Shown: piece after piece, positions 36,907 to 37,355 of the stretch | Layout of the letters: each line of letters starts with the position of its first letter | Numbering within the stretch: position 1 is the stretch's first letter | Assembly (NCBI GenBank): GCA_021804825.1 | Contig: JAJZGX010000014.1 | Coordinates: 1-37,355 of the forward strand | DNA: 37,355 nt | Direction of reading: 5' to 3' | DNA from: Pseudomonadota bacterium | Lineage (GTDB): Bacteria > Pseudomonadota > Alphaproteobacteria > Rhizobiales > Beijerinckiaceae | Made by a program: the position numbers and the translations under genes | The notes under the pieces: generated by a model | What the model saw: only the letters and a program-made list of their open reading frames with translations | Database searches by the model: none | What the model was told of the DNA's origin: nothing

Positions 36907-37355
36907 ATGCTCAACAATCTCCGCGCTGCCTCCGAAACTTGGAAAGGTCGGCTGTTCTCCGCCTTGCTGATGGGGCTCATCGTCGTCAGTTTCGCCTTTT
37001 TCGGCGTGCGCAATTTCATTTCGGCGCTGACCAGCACGACGGTCGCCACGGTAGGATCGACAAAAATCGACGACACCGCCTTGCGCGATGCCTTTGCCAA
37101 GCAATTGCAGGCGATGAGCGCCAAAGCCAAACACAGCGTCACCACCACCGAGGCGGTGAGCCAAGGGGTCGACAAGCAGGTCATGGCCGTGCTGGTTGAT
37201 CAGGCGGCGATGGATGGCGAAGCCAAAAGACTTGGGCTCGCTGTCTCGGATGCCGAAGTGGCGACCACAGTGACCAACGCACCGCAATTTGCCGGTGCAG
37301 GTGGCAAGTTCGATCCCAACCTGTTCCAGAATTTCCTGCAAAACAACGGCATGAA
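36907..37355 (+). CDS. PpiD/SurA-type periplasmic folding factor, 5' part only
   Basis: The window ends inside this gene; 149 codons are visible. The product begins MLNNLRAASETWKGRL, followed by one membrane helix (about 17-33, LFSALLMGLIVVSFAFFGV), then a periplasmic SurA-N-like domain with ATVGSTKIDDTALRDAF and DKQVMAVLVDQAAMDGEAKRLGLAVSDAEV. This is the layout of PpiD, an inner-membrane-anchored chaperone that helps outer-membrane or exported proteins fold; the PPIase domain would lie beyond the window. ATG 36907 has only a weak ribosome binding site. It lies 120 bp after the sugar operon and is probably independent of it. Confidence 0.88.
   Translation, partial: MLNNLRAASETWKGRLFSALLMGLIVVSFAFFGVRNFISALTSTTVATVGSTKIDDTALRDAFAKQLQAMSAKAKHSVTTTEAVSQGVDKQVMAVLVDQAAMDGEAKRLGLAVSDAEVATTVTNAPQFAGAGGKFDPNLFQNFLQNNGM

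Overview
The window reads as chromosomal DNA of an alphaproteobacterium, most likely a member of Hyphomicrobiales (Rhizobiales). The reasons are the contiguous order rho / mnmE-mnmG-rsmG-parA-parB that typically sits beside the alphaproteobacterial replication origin, parS-like sites built on TTCACGTGAA, cysteine-free ribosomal protein L31, the alphaproteobacterial families DUF4167 and DUF2794, and GC-rich coding sequence. No rRNA, tRNA, CRISPR array, insertion sequence, integrase or phage gene was seen. Gene content is mostly housekeeping, with one clear accessory locus at the right end.

Layout. 1-4514: a small basic protein, a membrane-anchored coiled-coil protein, a divergent pair of peptidoglycan enzymes (MepA endopeptidase and an L,D-transpeptidase) and PurU. 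4664-7364: a three-gene + strand cluster of a short-chain dehydrogenase, a nitrilase-family amidase and an HSL-type alpha/beta hydrolase. 7531-9732: rpmE, rplS, leuC. 9739-14408 (- strand): htpG, prmC, a DUF4167 protein with an Asn-rich head and a DNR-repeat middle, and a DUF2794 protein. 14817-18792: msrP (+), fabI (-), typA (-). 19026-24626 (- strand): mnmE, mnmG, rsmG, parA, parB, with very short gaps or overlaps. 24691-28057: a YyaL/DUF255 thioredoxin-fold protein (+) facing rho (-).

28484-36786 is a six-gene + strand operon: a periplasmic sugar-binding protein, two inner-membrane permeases, a GH36 alpha-galactosidase, an MsmX/UgpC-type ATPase and a GH42 beta-galactosidase. Both glycosidases lack signal peptides, so an intact galactoside is probably imported and then trimmed in the cytoplasm. 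No regulator gene lies next to it. The window ends inside a PpiD/SurA-type periplasmic folding factor.

The non-coding signals of most interest are three parS-like sites (one inside rsmG, two in tandem at the end of the yyaL-like gene, the first containing its stop codon), two strong minus-strand terminators with no obvious gene in front of them (14531-14564 and 15797-15825), a nested stem-loop in the leader of the DUF4167 gene, and a perfect 14-bp palindrome between mnmE and the yyaL-like gene. I did not find a clearly new multi-gene system. The best candidates for new biology are the galactoside operon (possibly for digalactosylglycerol), the L,D-transpeptidase with a His/Tyr/Arg-rich tail, and the two candidate small transcripts.
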